Assembly (NCBI GenBank): GCA_030651305.1
Contig: JAUSCI010000051.1
Span: 100,837 to 164,836, forward strand
Direction: 5' to 3'
DNA length: 64,000 nucleotides
Source of the DNA: Sulfuritalea sp.
GTDB lineage: Bacteria > Pseudomonadota > Gammaproteobacteria > Burkholderiales > Rhodocyclaceae
The translations under genes were made by a program, and so were the position numbers. The notes under the pieces were generated by a model. That model saw only the letters and a program-made list of their open reading frames with translations. It did no database searches and had not been told where the DNA came from. Below are positions 63,138-64,000 of the stretch, in pieces (position 1 is the first letter of the stretch; each line of letters opens with the position of its first letter).

Positions 63138-63488
63138 TCATGACTTGGGCGAGATCAGCAACAATCGTGTCAGCAGCCACGAGATCAGGCTGTAGAGGGC
63201 CGAGCCGATGACGCCGGCGACAAATCCGTCCACCACGAAACCGTCGAGTAGCCGCGCCGCCAGCAGGAACATCATGCCGTTAATGACGAAGATGAACAGC
63301 CCCAGCGTCAGCAGCGTGACCGGCAGCGTCAGCAGCAGCAGTATGGGCCGGATCACCGCGTTGATCAGGCCCAGCACTACCGCCACCGCCAGCGCCGTCG
63401 TGAAACTGGCGACGTGAATCGAGGGCAGCACCCAGGGCAAGGCCAGCAGGGCGAGGGCGTTGATCAGCCAGGCGGCGAGCAGGCGCAT
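63138..63488 (-). CDS. Phage-holin-like (YvlD-type) membrane protein
   Basis: 116 residues with four hydrophobic helices: LLAAWLINALALLALPWVLP, ALAVAVVLGLINAVIRPILLLLTLPVTLLTLGLFIFVINGMMFLLAARLLDGF and AGVIGSALYSLISWLLTRL. Holin-4-2/YvlD-type family, chromosomal, not phage-linked. Function unknown. Located between ahcY and metF. Confidence 0.88.
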   Translation of the reverse strand: MRLLAAWLINALALLALPWVLPSIHVASFTTALAVAVVLGLINAVIRPILLLLTLPVTLLTLGLFIFVINGMMFLLAARLLDGFVVDGFVAGVIGSALYSLISWLLTRLLLISPKS

Positions 63489-63497
63489 GACAGTCTC

Positions 63498-64000
<503 letters not shown>

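Overview
The window is chromosomal DNA from a GC-rich betaproteobacterium, most likely Rhodocyclales or a close relative (inference from gene order: PfkB kinase–DUF3426–prmA–accC–accB–aroQ, ftsY–ftsE–ftsX–rpoH, a coxB–ctaD–ctaG–DUF2970–ctaE cluster with a DUF2909 gene, and queE–cpoB–pal–tolB–tolA–tolR–tolQ–ybgC–ruvBA). Nearly all of it is coding. There is no phage, transposase, rRNA or CRISPR array. One tRNA (Gln, anticodon TTG) is present. Both edge genes are cut: apaH at the left and ahcY at the right.

Layout. 1-7.5 kb: end of apaH, a glycine-zipper lipoprotein, and a minus-strand block for fatty-acid and aromatic precursor synthesis (accBC, aroQ) with prmA and a TlpA-like thioredoxin. 7.5-16.5 kb: mpl, then a cytochrome c oxidase operon with a cytochrome c domain fused to subunit II, an FNR/Anr-type palindrome upstream, and no ctaA (heme A synthase). 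16.5-20.6 kb: rpoH under a perfect CIRCE element, then ftsX-ftsE-ftsY. 20.7-32.4 kb: plus-strand housekeeping genes (two M16 peptidases, rsmD, coaD, ferredoxin, lolB, ispE, tRNA-Gln, prs, rplY, pth, ychF) with mutM on the other strand. 32.4-41.6 kb: an orphan PAS sensor, thioredoxin, gluQ, then an electron-transfer locus: an outer-membrane barrel with an N-terminal heme-c motif, three small c-type cytochromes, a PEGA lipoprotein and a divergent two-component system. 41.7-56 kb: the tol-pal and ruvCAB clusters, interrupted at three places by glycan-modification genes (four glycosyltransferases or glycosyltransferase-like genes, a sulfotransferase-like gene, a DUF707-like gene and a methyltransferase). 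56-64 kb: two DMT exporters, a secreted peroxiredoxin, a YebC protein, a HerA-like ATPase, a BrnT/BrnA toxin-antitoxin pair, metF and ahcY.

Three things stand out. (1) A 52-codon ORF at 49345-49503 is a chimera of the YbgC N-terminus and the RuvB C-terminus. With two paralogous GT2 genes on either side, it is the scar of a tandem duplication that built the glycan island between ruvB and ybgC. (2) A 23-bp imperfect inverted repeat occurs eight times, in both orientations and at least three reading frames, mostly inside protein linkers, so it is a DNA-level dispersed element. (3) The porin-cytochrome locus resembles, in its N-terminal motif and architecture, Cyc2-type outer-membrane electron conduits, and is flanked by its own likely regulator.
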